A stretch of DNA of 64,000 nucleotides from Strigamia acuminata (Eukaryota > Arthropoda > Chilopoda > Geophilomorpha > Linotaeniidae): contig OX442314.1 in assembly GCA_949358305.1 (NCBI GenBank), forward strand, positions 30,799,118 through 30,863,117. Reading direction: 5' to 3'. The notes under the pieces were generated by a model, which ran no database searches, had not been told where the DNA came from, and saw nothing but the letters and a program-made list of their open reading frames with translations. Positions 1 to 9,516 of this stretch are shown one piece after another; the stretch's first letter is position 1, and each line of letters starts with the position of its first letter. Position numbers and translations under genes: made by a program.

Positions 1-218
1 CACGTGCTGGTCATACCTCTTGTTGGGCACACCACACAGCAATCAACCCGTCACACACAGGGAGGTTATCCCATGAGTGCTGTGGTCGATATGCTTTACT
101 ATTCTGCTGTACTTACCTAGGCCCATGCGGCTGCTCATGGAGGCTGTGGTGGAGCATTACACCAAATTATATTTGTTTGATATGCCGGCATTGTCTTTTT
201 AGGCGAAAACTAAACAAC

Positions 219-1449
219 ATGTGCAAGATTTCTCTTCACTCGTGCTTTGCACTTTTACTGCTCGTGAACACCACACTGGCAGCAGTGTCCACAAGTAAGT
301 AAAAAACTAACAGTCTTCAACTGAAATTTTATAACTTTTATTTATTTTGTTTAAATTATAGTTCAGACTGCTGACGGCTCAAAAACAATCGGGTAAATTA
401 ACATCCCTCCGATTAACATAATACCATAATTACTAATAATAATATCACCTTTCAATCCTCACTAGATGTGTAGAATATTATTGGGGTTGCGATACCGACT
501 TAGAACGAGACCGCTGCTGCAATGGTGGCACTTGCACCTTTCAAGATAATATTGGACGTTCTATTTGCATGCCAAAACCAGGATACAGCCAGTAAGTTAT
601 CATTATTTACGTACAATGCAAACCACACCTAAAGGTGGAAACACAAGGGAGCGGGTACAATTTAAAAGCTTGTTTTTACTTGAAAATGTATACCCTAACT
701 GCAAGTTACATTTTTCATGTTAGTTTACCCTGTGGTGACACATTTAACCAATGTGACAATGGTGGGTTCAGCGAACGCTGTTGCAACTCTCTCGATGAAT
801 GCAATTGCTCCATGAACGACACCGCAATTTGCTCCTGCAAGAGAAAACTGTAGGCTTCCCTGCTTAAACCGCAATTCACATCACATCGAATTAATTGCTT
901 TAATCATTTCTTTTCCAGTCCGTGCATTCAAAACAATGCTACCTGCACGCTTGGAGGAAATGACTGCTGCCAAGGTTTGTCTTGCCAATGCAACGGCGAT
1001 AACCCTGACTGCAAGTGCTTGGTCCCACCACCACTACCGTAAGCAAACGCTCGCGAATTTCGTAATAAAATATATTAAATCTATTAAAATATATATTTTT
1101 TTAAAAGCTGTATTCAACAGAGTTTCCCGTGCCACAATCGACCGAACGGTTGCTGCTCGGATTTCAGCTGCGTATGCAACGAACATGGGAATAATTGCCG
1201 TTGTAATGTCCCACCGATAACACCACCGAAACCGTAAACGAGTGCATTGTATCTAATTTCTGCAAAAATAGCAAACAATCTGCTTTCTGTTTCAGGAAAG
1301 GGCCCTGTCTTTCGAGAGATGCAAAGTGCGATCCTAATGACGACCGCTGCTGTTGTACCGATCATTGTATCTGGCTGCCGCTATATAAGAGTTACGGATG
1401 TAGAAAGAAACCTTTAAGTTCTTGGAAACCTGGTTGCACAGATGAATGA
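219..1449 (+). CDS. Secreted five-module knottin-like protein, gene 1 (7 coding exons)
   Basis: I assembled this gene from splice sites: exons 219-294, 362-392, 466-591, 724-849, 919-1038, 1108-1233 and 1296-1449, giving 252 residues. Exon 1 encodes a signal peptide with a Leu-rich core. Exon 2 is a short linker. Exons 3-7 each encode one cysteine module. All share C-x6-C-x(6-8)-CC; exons 4-6 add C-x-C-x(6-7)-C-x-C, the spacing known from inhibitor-cystine-knot (knottin) peptides. Module exons are 126 nt (one is 120) and join in phase 2, so each module is one interchangeable exon. For exon 6 I chose the acceptor after AAAAG at 1107 because it restores the Cys pattern and the 126-nt length. 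An acceptor TTTTTAG at 202 just before the ATG implies an untranslated first exon upstream. AATAAA lies at 1478. Secretion and the knot fold are inferred. The role could be antimicrobial, protease-inhibitory, venom-like or structural, and the sequence does not decide. Confidence 0.85.
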
Positions 1450-1578
1450 TTCTATTCCACACTTATTGTGACATCAAAATAAAAATGTATGCCTAAGCAA
1501 GAATTTGTGTGAGATTATTTGTTTACCGTCTGGTTTAATGGGTTTTACGAGTCACTGGCAATAAATAATAATAATAAT

Positions 1579-2218
1579 TGTGAGTGTCCGGACGGACTCC
1601 GCATGGTCCGGGGCGAGCCACGAGATGCTGGACACACTATGAAATTACACACGAAATACACAGGATACATACCGTACTGCCTCGAATAAGGGCCGGGCGT
1701 AATTAAGCACCGGCTCTTGATTAAGCGCCGGCCAACCGCCAGCCGAATACCAATAAGCGCCGGCCCCGAATAAACGCCGGGTTAACCGGAAAATATGTTA
1801 AAAACGTATGAATAACGTTAATAAAACGTTAATAAAAATAAAAATTCGTTCAACAAAATTTATTTTCAACTTTTTTTTGGATAGAGGCCTGGCTTGAATA
1901 ATCGCCTGGCGGGCGAGTCAAAAAAAAAATAAACGCCCGGGCCCTTATTCAAGGCAGTACGGTAGATAGTTTTGGTTATTGGCTTTATTGAAGTCTAGAG
2001 GTATGATGTGGTGTCTGATGGTGTAATTCCGAGTGCGATGGCTACTGGAGCCATCCCTAATCAGACCGCATGTTACGGCAACTGTTGGGTCGTATGACAC
2101 GTGAGGTCGAGACATTATAGAGAACCGGACGCTCAGGTCCCAGTGGGCGACAGAGTCGCCACGCTGATCGTCGGGGTCGCTATCATAGTCAATTTGGAGG
2201 AGTGGTCCGGATATGGTT
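1579..2218. mobile_element. Insertion of about 640 bp in the knottin 1 downstream region
   Basis: The sequence after gene 1 matches the sequence after gene 3 (16332-16640) on both sides of this block, but gene 3 has only an ATAATAAT run here. The block is therefore an insertion. It is more GC-rich than its flanks and contains the nested hairpin at 1670-1964. I see no convincing terminal repeats or coding function; the open frame at 1945-2241 on the - strand resembles nothing I recognise. Confidence 0.55.
1670..1964. mobile_element. Fold-back MITE with TACCGTACTGCC termini
   Basis: Left end TACCGTACTGCC, right end GGCAGTACGGTA, with the complementarity continuing inward through a CCGGGC-rich stretch (about 30 bp per arm). 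The interior repeats degenerate CCGGC-rich words. A relative with TACCGTATTTTACC ends lies at 38596-38742. It is non-coding and probably a non-autonomous DNA transposon. Confidence 0.7.
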
Positions 2219-2512
2219 ATAATGAATTTGAAATTATTCACTTACTAATGCAAAATATCATTTTCTTTTTGTTTTCTTTTCCTTTTCATTCTTGTCTTCT
2301 GATCAATCGATGTGCAATCAGTTCGTCTCTAAAACATGTTCGTCACCAAACGCACTTTTCCTTCCCTCATAAATTGGCCATCGACTCGTCGTTTCGCTCC
2401 ATGAACGTTTCTTCAGAAAAAGCATTTCGCCGTGATGTCACATCGAGCTCACCCTGGTGCCAAAATTATGTAGTCACTAAACATAAAAAAAAAATTACAC
2501 AATAAGTAAATA
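2219..2512. repeat. Downstream block shared among knottin genes
   Basis: Continuation of the gene 1 3' flank after the insertion. It matches 16465-16640, and its end (tail at about 2425-2490) matches 5480-5560 and 17215-17295. It contains degenerate CTCGTTTCGC words and no supported gene; the open frame at 2101-2505 crosses the insertion boundary and is not conserved. Confidence 0.6.
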
Positions 2513-2745
2513 AGTGTTGTATCTAGTTCACAATTTAGTGAACTAAACTCTATTCCAAAAAGTAATTGAAATACTCCCATTGGTTGGGAGATTCATAACA
2601 CCAGTATAAATGCATTGAAAATCTTCGCAAAAGTCTACTGGAATCTGAAAACAGCATCATATTCAATACACAACTGAACTAGAGCACCAACCAACCAATG
2701 GGAGTATTTCAATTACTTTTTGGAATAGAGTTTAGATACAACACT
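2513..2745. mobile_element. hAT-like fold-back MITE, AGTGTTGTATC ends
   Basis: Ends AGTGTTGTATCTA and TAGATACAACACT are inverted. The second arm begins TTCCAAAAAGTAATTG on the left and returns as its complement near 2715, giving roughly 50 bp of pairing. The ends match those of the element at 41211-41740, so this is one family. The C-A-G-T-G-type end suggests hAT, but no transposase is present. Confidence 0.7.
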
Positions 2746-3587
2746 GGTAACATAGAATCGCAAACACTTTTGTATTCAAACAGGACAACCTACGTTTGAA
2801 GGGAACTGATATAAGTTAAAAAAGCTTATTTTAGCAAATTACATAAACATTTTATTGCCAATTAAATAAAATCCATCTTTCTCATCACTTTTTACACTAA
2901 AATTCATTGAAAATAAACAGAACTACTTTTCCGCGTAGTAGAGCACAGTACACAGTTAAGCGTAAACCGGTTGAGAAAACGTGCATTGAGGAAACAAACT
3001 GACATCAATAGATCCCAACCAATTAAAATAATACGTTCAAGAACAGCCAAATTTTTAATATAACATTAAAAAGTTCCTATCTCTTAAAGTTTCTAACTCG
3101 AATGTTCAGTAGTTGCATTCAAAAACTCACTTGATAAACAAACAATCAAAAATGTAACAGAAAAGGTTTTTTTTTTTATTTCAACCAAGAAAAGAATAAT
3201 CAGATTCCTACGAACTTGTGAAGTGGTAACAAAATGGCTGCCAACATGTGTAATTAAAAAGTGACATTGTTGTTCACTTATTTTAACATAATTATGCATT
3301 TACTTAAGTTTTATCAGAATTTACCACTAGCTACGTCTATAAATAACCACAAATGAGATTAGGCCTAACAAAACAACAATCGTTCTCACGACCAATCCCG
3401 ACACGCGTAACAAACCGCTTTTGACGTCTCATTGGTTCTTACCGAGAAGAAATTTCTCTCGCCATGCTTAATTCTCAATTCAAAAATTTTGTTTTCTTGC
3501 TGCTGGCGCCACCTGTTGAGGCTTTAAGAACCAAGCATCAAATGTCAAATGCAGTTTGTTACCTGCGTCAGGACATTATTTTCTATC
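2746..3587. other. AT-rich intergenic DNA, no gene seen
   Basis: No open frame with homology, no clean repeat boundaries and no RNA gene recognised. Short frames here lack plausible splice or codon structure. Confidence 0.5.
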
Positions 3588-3624
3588 GGTAAATTCTCGT
3601 ATAAAATACACCTCGAGCTTGAAA

Positions 3625-3742
3625 AATTGTCTGGATTAGGTCAGCACTCATCTTCTTGTCAGATAAGATCACTCGTGCCCTAACAGGCACTCGTGATCTT
3701 ATAGGCAAGAAGATTCGTGCTGACCTAATTATCCCGACAATT
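3625..3742. repeat. Near-perfect hairpin, about 118 bp
   Basis: AATTGTCTGGATTAGGTCAG at 3625 returns as its near complement ending at 3742. The two arms, about 53 bp each with a few mismatches, flank a small loop near CTAACAG. It would form a strong cruciform or RNA stem. It is probably a MITE remnant; the two frames read from it (3583-3798 and 3656-3880) are shadows of the palindrome. Confidence 0.65.
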
Positions 3743-3766
3743 ACACGTCGCGCTCGGTATATTACC

Positions 3767-4211
3767 TCTGAAAACATACAAAAACCAAAATCCAACATAA
3801 ACTACTTTAAAAACTACTCCAGCCATGATCTTTATTTATTTATTTATTTATTTTTTGGTGATGGTTTGTGGCTGTTTTAATGTCCATTCTCTTTACAGAA
3901 ACTCCAAAAAAAGTAAAAACACCCATTTTGAATACACCTATTTATAATAACATTATAGAAATTAAATATATTCAATTATTATTCTCTCTACAACTACATA
4001 AATTCTCATATATTCAGATTGATTTTAGATTTACACTTTTAACATTAAAAATAAAATCTTCAAAACCAAACGAGAACGAGATAAAAATTTAAAAATTATA
4101 TTCTCATCAGCGATAGCTACCTAATACAACATGTGACAACTGGTAGACTAGCTGTTAAAAGACGATTAAAAATGGAGAAAAAACTCCGTACATGAAACAA
4201 GCCGATCATAC
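3767..4211. repeat. Upstream block repeated before knottin genes
   Basis: Begins with GAAAACATACAAAAACCAAAA and includes TTTATAATAACATTATA and an ACAACTACATAAATTCTC segment. Related copies occur at about 6230-6660, 12745-12965 and 13553-13740. The block lies 5' of genes 2 and 3, so it probably travelled with the promoter during tandem duplication. No coding sequence. Confidence 0.65.
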
Positions 4212-4282
4212 ATAAATATCGAGAAAGGCAGGAAACATTCATTTTCATGTAAACTTCACCAAGGACACCTTATCCTGAAAAG
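4212..4282 (+). promoter_or_regulatory. TATA box and untranslated exon 1 of knottin gene 2
   Basis: ATAAATAT at 4212-4219 is followed about 30 bp later by a likely start near TTCATTTTC, then a short exon ending AAAAG before GTAACA at 4283. The same order (CCGATCATACATAAATATC, AAACTTCACCAAGG, then a donor GTAACAACTAAC) is kept upstream of gene 3 at 13115-13210. Conservation between paralogues supports a promoter plus non-coding first exon. Start position is approximate. Confidence 0.6.
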
Positions 4283-4538
4283 GTAACAACTAACAACATT
4301 TTCTTACTAGTAATTTATTTTTTGTATAGTATACTGTATGTACTATCCTAAAAGTATAGTACACTATTTTATGGCATATACATTCTGGTCTAAGTAAAAT
4401 AAGCAAACACCCGTTCTACTTTATCTTGCTCGGAACATCTTATAGCTAAAAATGGCCAAAATCTAAAATGACTTATTCATGTGGTTCCCTTGTAAGCTTT
4501 ACATTAAATTTGGATTGTTTTTTCAGAAACAAAGAAAC

Positions 4539-4944
4539 ATGAACAAGAGTTCTCTTCACGTGTGTTTGGCACTTTTACTGCTCGTAAACATCATACAGCT
4601 AACAACAACAAAAAAGTAAACAAGTGTATTCAGGGCCGGTGCGACACATATTTCCACCTGAGACGAGCAAGGCGTATGCCTTATGAACAATAATTTTTTT
4701 TTTTTTTTTACATAAATAATCTTCTCTTCAATTTTTATTTTTCTCTTCCTATGACCTTTAATGCAAAAATAGCAAAGAATTTCATTTCTGTTTCAGGCCC
4801 TGTCTTTTGAGAGATGCAAAGTGCAATCCTGATGACGACAAATGCTGTTGCAGCGATCATTGTGTCTATCTGCTGTTATATAAGAGTTACGGATGTAGGA
4901 GAAAACCTTTAAGTTCTTGGAACCCTTTTTGCTCATCTGAGTGA
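4539..4944 (+). CDS. Secreted single-module knottin-like peptide, gene 2
   Basis: Two coding exons, 4539-4615 and 4797-4944, give 74 residues. Exon 1 encodes a signal peptide closely matching genes 1 and 3 (LALLLLVNII core). Exon 2 matches the last exon of genes 1 and 3: C-x6-C-x6-CCC-x3-C-x10-C, then a basic RRKP stretch and a C-terminal Cys. Acceptor TTTCAG at 4526 precedes the ATG. The four middle modules present in the paralogues are missing, so this is either the ancestral form or an exon-loss derivative. AATAAA follows near 4973. The secreted nature is inferred from the leader. Confidence 0.8.
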
Positions 4945-5740
4945 TTCTGTTCAAGCCTTATTGTGAGATCGAAATAAAATGTAAGCCCAACCATGAATTT
5001 GTGTAAGATTATATTTGTTTATAGTTTTGTTTGATTGGTTTTATACAATCTGAAATCATTATTTTCAAAATTTCATTCCGTTATAATACACCGAACTTAG
5101 TATCAGAACAAAAAGAATTGCACCAAAATTAAATTTTCCTTATATTACTAAAATTGCGAAATAAAATATAAACATTTTTATTTTTTGCAATGCTTTGACA
5201 CAATTAATAATCTTCTTTTTATAACTTGATTTCAAATCAAAATTGAGTTTGATCGGAACTTGCATAGTAAATAATAATAAATGACACGGAAATCATTCAC
5301 TTACCAATGCAAAATACCATTTTCCTTTTGTCTTCGTTTCGTTTCCGTTCATTTAAAATATGTTCATCATAAAACGCACGTTTCCTAACCTCATAAATTG
5401 GTCATCGGCTCCTCGTTTCGCTCCATAAATCACACGTTTCGCCCCATAAACTGGTCATCGATTCCTCGTTTCGCCGTAACAGCAGCCATTTTTCACGTGA
5501 CGTCACATCGAGCTCACCCTGGTGCCAAAATTATGTAGTCACTAAACATAAAAACAAAATAAATACAAAATAAGTGAATAAGTGGAGGAGGCCAAGGAAT
5601 TTAAATAAACATTTAAATTTAATTTTCAATTCGATTAATTTTCGTGTAATTTTGAATATTTCCACAAACTCCGCACAAAACCTTCGCTGCATTGCACAAA
5701 CAAAAACCAAAGTGCTTTTCTCCCATTTTCTTACATAAAC
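4945..5740. repeat. 3' flank of knottin 2, duplicated at 16648-17485
   Basis: Nearly continuous match from the gene 2 stop codon through TTCATTTAAAATATG and CTCATAAATTGG to CTTACATAAACACGA. The 93-residue frame on the - strand (5531-5812) partly lies in this block, is low complexity, and is not supported as a gene. Confidence 0.75.
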
Positions 5741-5935
5741 ACGAATCAACTGAATTTCTTCAATAAATATATTCAAATTTCCATTATTATGCAAGTAAAC
5801 AAGAAAAACCACTGTATTTTTTTAATGTCTAAATTATTTTATTTTCATAAGAATAAAAAATTTTAATTTGCTGATTTGTTTTAATTTTTTTAGAAAAAAC
5901 ATTTCACTTAAGATGACTAAGATAAGTTGGATAGT

Positions 5936-6170
5936 ACTAATTTGATGGTGCTCTACAACTTTCTGATTGAAAATCTTTCTCTAACCTGATTGGTCTAAAA
6001 GTTAGAAAGTGAATGACCTTGAAAATGGCCTTCAAGGTCAATTTTGATGACGTCATTAGATTGCTCTCACCCAACGTCCTATAAGATCACTTCATCAAAG
6101 TTGGCCGAGATGTAATTGCTCAGGAAATATTTTGAGGGGACCAGACTTTTAGGACACCCTGTATAGTCGA
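5936..6170. mobile_element. Fragment of the CACCCTG-ended fold-back transposon family
   Basis: From AGTTGGATAGTACTAATTTG to GGACACCCTGTAT. It matches both arms of the complete element at 36685-37903 and the copy at 48590-48833. It ends in the terminal CACCCTG of that family, so it is a one-ended fragment or solo arm. Confidence 0.75.
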
Positions 6171-6712
6171 ACATTGTGTCTTGGGGGCCCTCTAGAATTT
6201 GGGGGCCCTGGGCTCAAGCCCTAGATGCTTCGCCTGAAAACACACAAAAACCAAAACCCAACATAAACTACTTTAAAAATCACTCCAGCCATGGTCTTTT
6301 ATTGTTTTAATTATTTCATTTTTTTGTGTCTGGCTGTTTTAATGTCTATTCTCTTTGCAGTGTTTTGCTTCACTGCATGTCCCACTCTTGTTAATTTCTG
6401 ACGCAGTTACCACAGCGCCCCCTGTATTTTTAACCAGTGAATAAATTAGTTGTAATTCTAACTTCATGCAAATGAGACCAATTTCATTCTGCTCTCCACC
6501 AAGTTCAAATATTGGTTGAAAACACACCACTCTTTACAGAAACTCCAAAAAAAGTAAAAACAGACATTTTGAATACACCTATTTATAATAAAATTATATA
6601 AATTAAATACATTCAATTATTATTCTCTCTACAACTACATAAATTCTCACGTTAGGAGTAATGGGGCTCGGCCAATGGGAGAAAGGACTCTTTTGACTCG
6701 AACAAGAGTATA
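6171..6712. repeat. Knottin upstream-type repeat with small insertion
   Basis: A further copy of the 3767 block. Between TTCTCTTTGCAG (6349-6360) and CTCTTTACAG (about 6530) a roughly 170-bp stretch is inserted that starts TGTTTTGC and ends ACACACCA, absent from the 3767 copy. The near-duplicated CTCTTT-CAG flanks look like a target duplication, so it may be a short solo LTR. No gene seen. Confidence 0.45.
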
Positions 6713-7161
6713 GTGCAGTTTTTTCCGCTCTTTCGTTTGGTGTTTAGTTTTTGACGATCCGAGCATTGGTTCTCGAGATATTTGTAATTTTAATCAAATT
6801 TTGTAAAATTTTCTGAGATTGTGCTTGATTTTGTGAAATTTTCTGGGATTGTGCTTGATTTTATGAGATTTTGCTACATTTTTTGAAATTTTGCTAAAGT
6901 AAAGTCGTATGGTACCAAAATAAATACCACTTACCAGTCCCAAATTGCGGTATTTTTTTTAAAAGTACTGTGTACCTGTACCGGTACCGGTACTGCTAAA
7001 GAAATCCACAAAATTACCACAAAATCTAAAATTCAAGCTAACTAGTGCCATCAAACTTGGAAAATTCGGACAAAAATTGATGAAAAATGCAAATATCTCG
7101 AGAACAAATGCTCGGATCGTCAAAAACTAAACACCAAACGAAAGAGCGGAAAAAACTGCAC
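6713..7161. mobile_element. Fold-back element of 449 bp
   Basis: The left arm GTGCAGTTTTTTCCGCTC, continuing through GACGATCCGAGCATTGGTTC, returns inverted at 7095-7161. Arms are about 70 bp and nearly identical. The interior holds simple TTTTGTGAAATTTTCTGGGA-type repeats and CCGGTACCGGTAC. Non-coding MITE-like element. Confidence 0.75.
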
Positions 7162-7435
7162 CAAAAACATTAATTAAACAACACTGCCCTCAGCTAATGA
7201 TGAATGTATATTTAATTTTGTGCGTAAATACATTTTTTTGAGTCACTCTTTGTCGTAATCCTTCTTGTGTATTGTCGGGCCGCTTTTATGTGGGCCACCC
7301 GGTATCTGACCGTTTGGAGGCGCTCTGAAACGGAGGCCCTGAGTAATTCGCCCATATAATTCGATCCAGTTCGATCAACTCTTTAGCAATCATCATTAAA
7401 TAGTGATCAGTGAATACGGTACCTATCACTTGAAC
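7162..7435. other. Intergenic DNA before the copia insertion
   Basis: Includes a GC-richer stretch (GGGCCGCTTTTATGTGGGCC) but no open frame, repeat or RNA gene I can support. Confidence 0.4.
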
Positions 7436-7440
7436 AAGTT

Positions 7441-7646
7441 TGTGAGACATTTTACTGATCTTGAAGGTTGATTAATAACATTGAAGCTTAATTTATTCCA
7501 CACTATTTACACCGCCATATTGGTACAGAACGATACGAATCAGAATGTGTTGTTGCTACAGAAACGCGTCACGACACTGTTAAAACTTAAACTCATTATA
7601 ACAAATACAATTGATTGCTTTTCTTTCCAAGCACTTTACAATCACA
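7441..7646 (-). repeat. 3' LTR of copia A
   Basis: Matches 12341-12546. Just inside it, on the - strand, lies a purine tract AAGCAAAAGGGG, the expected polypurine tract for plus-strand priming. Confidence 0.95.
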
Positions 7647-7681
7647 AATCCCCTTTTGCTTGGTAAGGAAAAACTAAAACA

Positions 7682-8143
7682 CTACACAGGTCGCCCCCTC
7701 ATGTCCATCTTCATGTCTTGCACGAATTTCTTCATCTTATCCCCTGATACCGGCTTGGTTAGGGAATCTGCTTTCATTGCATCCGTTGGTACAAAATTCA
7801 ATCTTACATTGCCCAGTTCAACCTCGTCCTTTATAAACATATATTTTCTTAGGATGTGCTTCGTACGATCAGTGAGCTGCGTTTCCTCCGCAAAGTTGAT
7901 AGCTGACTTGCTATCGCAGAAGATATCCAGCCCGACTTGTACAGTCTCCATTTCGAGCTCCGAAATCAGTCCTCTCAACCACTTGAGCTCCTTTAGCCCC
8001 TCAGATAACGCAACTGCTTCTGCCTCGCTTGATGACATGGTCACCAACTTCTGCTTTCGCGACTTCCAACTGATCAACGATCCTCCATACGTGACAATAA
8101 ACCCAGTATGGGATCTGATCTGGCATCCGGTCCCACACTCCAA
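7682..8143 (-). pseudogene. Copia A RNase H and polyprotein C-terminus (frameshifted)
   Basis: Contains the copia RNase H signature SSSEAEAVALSEG and the D-x-K-S-A-I-N segment, then TKHI, D-A-K-A-D-S-L-T-K-P and the C-terminal tail. It is out of frame with the reverse transcriptase because AGATC is duplicated at about 8112-8121; removing one copy would restore D-A-R-S-H-T-G-F. It is therefore the last part of the pol frame, not an independent gene. Confidence 0.9.
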
Positions 8144-9510
8144 CTGGCATCCGATGTCAGCTCCAGTGGCTTTCTCACCCTATCAAACAGTATCCCGTAT
8201 CCTTTCGTCCCCTTTACATACTGCAACACTCCTCGAATCGCTTTTAGATGCATCTCCGTTGGGGCGCTCGCATAAGACGATAGACGACTTATTGCATAAG
8301 CTAAGTCTGGCCTCGAGCCTAACATGAGGTACATCAAGCTTCCTAGGATTTCTTGATAAGCTGTGCTGTCCACTCTCTTCGAGTCCTTGCACGCATCTAG
8401 ATCTTGATCCGTCGGTAGTGGACTCTTCTTAATTGCGCAGTCTGACATCCCGTACTTCTCAATGATCTTGTCCGCATATTCCTCTTGTGACAGGACAATC
8501 CCCTTCTTGCCGACCGTCACCTTCAACCCCAAAACTTTCTTCGGTGTCCCCAAGTCGACCAGCTTGAACGATTTGCGCAGAGCGTTCATGTTGGCGTCGA
8601 TAAATTCGTCCGTTGATCCAATAGCCACTATATCATCTACAAATACCCCAATGGCAAAATAATCCTTGTCAGTTATATTCGTGTAAATGCACGGATCCCC
8701 TTTTAACCGCTTGAGTCCTATGGACTTCAATCTTTTATTTAGCTCTTTGTTCCAGCACCTTCCACTTTGCTTCAACCCATAGCTGCTTTTAAGTAAAACA
8801 CAAATACAATCTTCCTCCCCTTGTTTTACGTAACCCTCAGGCTGGAACATGTGGATTACTTTATCCAGAAGACCGTAGAGGTAAGCTGTTTCAACGTCAT
8901 ATAACTTGATCTTCAGCTTTCTCTTCGCCGCTATCGCAAGTAAAAGCCTCAGTGATTGTAGTTTCATAACTGGAGCAAATGTGCGGTCATAATCCTCCCC
9001 TGGTCGCTGACCGTACCCAACCGCAACCAATCTAGCTTTATATTTGTCGATACTTCCAACTAGATGTAATTTGATTTTATAGATCCACTGGCATTTAATA
9101 GGTCGCTTGTTTTCCGTCGGTTTGTCAAGTTTCCATACTTTGTGTATTTTCATCGAATTCATCTCTTTGTCCATGGCTTCTTTCCATTTTTTACTATCCG
9201 GGCAAGACATAGCTTCTTTGAATGTGCTCGGAGTAAACAAAACAGTCCCTGCCATGTGTGCCGCATTCTGGTTTTGTAACCGCGCAGAACGTCTTGCGCC
9301 TTCGGCTTGCAACTGGCGTTCTCGCTCCCTCAGTCGCGTCGTATGTGCAACTTGTCTCAGAGCTGCTTCCTCGCGCGTCGGCCGTCCTCGTCTGCCCCGC
9401 TCGACTTGCGGTTCCGGCGCTGCTGCTACCTCATTGTGTGCATCGTCCACCTCTCCGTCTTCGTCATGTACGTCGTGTACCTCCCCGTCTCCGTCCTGTG
9501 CGTCATGCAC
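8074..9510 (-). CDS. Copia A reverse transcriptase
   Basis: RVT_2-type reverse transcriptase. An acidic Asp/His/Glu-rich linker at the N-terminus leads to ARLVAVGYGQRPGEDYD, DVETAYLYG and SYGLKQSGRCW, then the catalytic motif as F-V-D-D-I instead of the usual Y-V-D-D-L. The frame is continuous with the upstream gag-pro-int frame apart from one TAA at 9517-9519, then it runs off frame at the AGATC duplication near 8115. Both Asp of the active site are present. Confidence 0.92.
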   Translation of the reverse strand: MHDAQDGDGEVHDVHDEDGEVDDAHNEVAAAPEPQVERGRRGRPTREEAALRQVAHTTRLRERERQLQAEGARRSARLQNQNAAHMAGTVLFTPSTFKEAMSCPDSKKWKEAMDKEMNSMKIHKVWKLDKPTENKRPIKCQWIYKIKLHLVGSIDKYKARLVAVGYGQRPGEDYDRTFAPVMKLQSLRLLLAIAAKRKLKIKLYDVETAYLYGLLDKVIHMFQPEGYVKQGEEDCICVLLKSSYGLKQSGRCWNKELNKRLKSIGLKRLKGDPCIYTNITDKDYFAIGVFVDDIVAIGSTDEFIDANMNALRKSFKLVDLGTPKKVLGLKVTVGKKGIVLSQEEYADKIIEKYGMSDCAIKKSPLPTDQDLDACKDSKRVDSTAYQEILGSLMYLMLGSRPDLAYAISRLSSYASAPTEMHLKAIRGVLQYVKGTKGYGILFDRVRKPLELTSDASWSVGPDARSDPILGLLSRMEDR

Positions 9511-9516
9511 CTCCCC

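Noticed and set aside
7611-8327. + strand frame of 238 codons
   Set aside because: Antisense of the copia A RT/RNase H region; no homology of its own.
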